64,000 bases of DNA from Bedellia somnulentella (Eukaryota > Arthropoda > Insecta > Lepidoptera > Bedelliidae). Position numbers and translations under genes: made by a program. The notes beneath the pieces are model-generated. The model was not told where the DNA came from and ran no database searches. It was given only the letters and a program-made list of their open reading frames with translations. The DNA is taken from NCBI GenBank assembly GCA_963576735.1, contig OY755174.1, positions 868,001 to 932,000 of the forward strand, in the 5' to 3' direction. The stretch's first letter is position 1. Each line of letters starts with the position of its first letter. Positions 63,831-64,000 of this stretch are shown piece by piece.

Positions 63831-64000
63831 ATGATGCCCACATGGCATTGCAAGACCGCCGCCGCAACTGTCCCCGCTCGCTACGGTTGTGCTTGTACCT
63901 GCCGTGATGAAGACCGTGATGGACATGTCACGTCACTGCCGCCGCCGCCACCGCCGCCGGCCGCCACCTGCTAGACGCTCACAGGTACACTCAGTGTTGT
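63831..64000. other. GC- and CpG-rich edge, possible exon or 5' region
   Basis: A sharp rise in GC with CCGCCGCCGCCACCGCCGCC runs. A 48-codon frame from 63831 (MMPTWHCKTAAATV to a Pro run) ends at a TAG near 63973, and CACAG/GTACAC near 63980 could be a splice donor. The feature continues past the window, so it cannot be settled here. Confidence 0.3.

Overview
The window looks like 64 kb of lepidopteran (moth or butterfly) nuclear DNA. It is AT-rich and carries no operons, ribosome-binding sites or intact host genes. It contains a repeat built around a 'GGGTTCCGTAGCC ... GCACTTGGCCGG' pair that I know as widespread in Lepidoptera, RTE-type and CR1/Daphne/Jockey-type LINEs, a mariner, a Penelope-like element and many short non-autonomous repeats. 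The most economical reading is a long intron or intergenic region filled by transposons. The only hints of host coding sequence are a short reading frame near 63.43-63.54 kb and a GC-rich end at 63.83-64.0 kb, both weak.

The dominant repeat is a roughly 250-bp SINE, here called SINE-R, with more than 40 copies on both strands. It starts near GCTGTGTAGTGTCGGCTTAG and ends in GCCGTGAGTATATG followed by (TATG)n. Many copies have 9-14 bp target-site duplications (TSDs), and several are 5'-truncated with an intact 3' end. About twelve fragments of one RTE-type LINE carry the same kind of 3' end, as does a second, tRNA-headed SINE (SINE-T) ending in (TTATG)n. The three share a two-tier 3' stem-loop, which suggests the RTE machinery mobilises both SINEs.

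Layout. 0-6.5 kb: SINE-R and RTE fragments, a ~667-bp tRNA-hairpin composite (THC) and an 86-bp THC derivative. 6.5-9.5 kb: a three-level nest, THC > mariner > 5'-truncated LINE. 11.5-12.3 kb: the pan-lepidopteran repeat. 14.1-18.9 kb: an RTE LINE broken by a second LINE inserted in reverse-transcriptase motif A. 19.6-21.5 kb: a 136-bp duplication and two 132-bp inverted-repeat MITEs. 25.3-29.2 kb: an almost complete CR1/Daphne-type LINE with an intact ORF2 of about 991 codons and the end of ORF1; the LINE in the mariner is nearly identical to its 3' part. 39.4-41.4 kb: a 2-kb element with ~330-bp inverted repeats enclosing a broken gene for a PIN-like, Cys-rich-tailed protein. 44.4-47.1 kb: two tracts of degenerate short motifs. 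47-58 kb: SINE-T, MITE and SINE-R copies and another THC composite at 52.7-53.1 kb. 58.6-60.3 kb: a decayed Penelope-like element with reverse transcriptase and GIY-YIG domains. 62.2-63.4 kb: a tandem array whose units become more alike to the right.

The genes do not form a host pathway. They form a parasite hierarchy: autonomous LINEs, mariner, Penelope and the long-inverted-repeat element, plus SINEs and MITEs that appear to borrow enzymes. The most novel-looking items are the THC foldback family, with four insertions flanked by TSDs, and the shared 3' stem-loop with compensatory changes. SINE-R, SINE-T and THC are labels coined here; none was compared with a repeat library.
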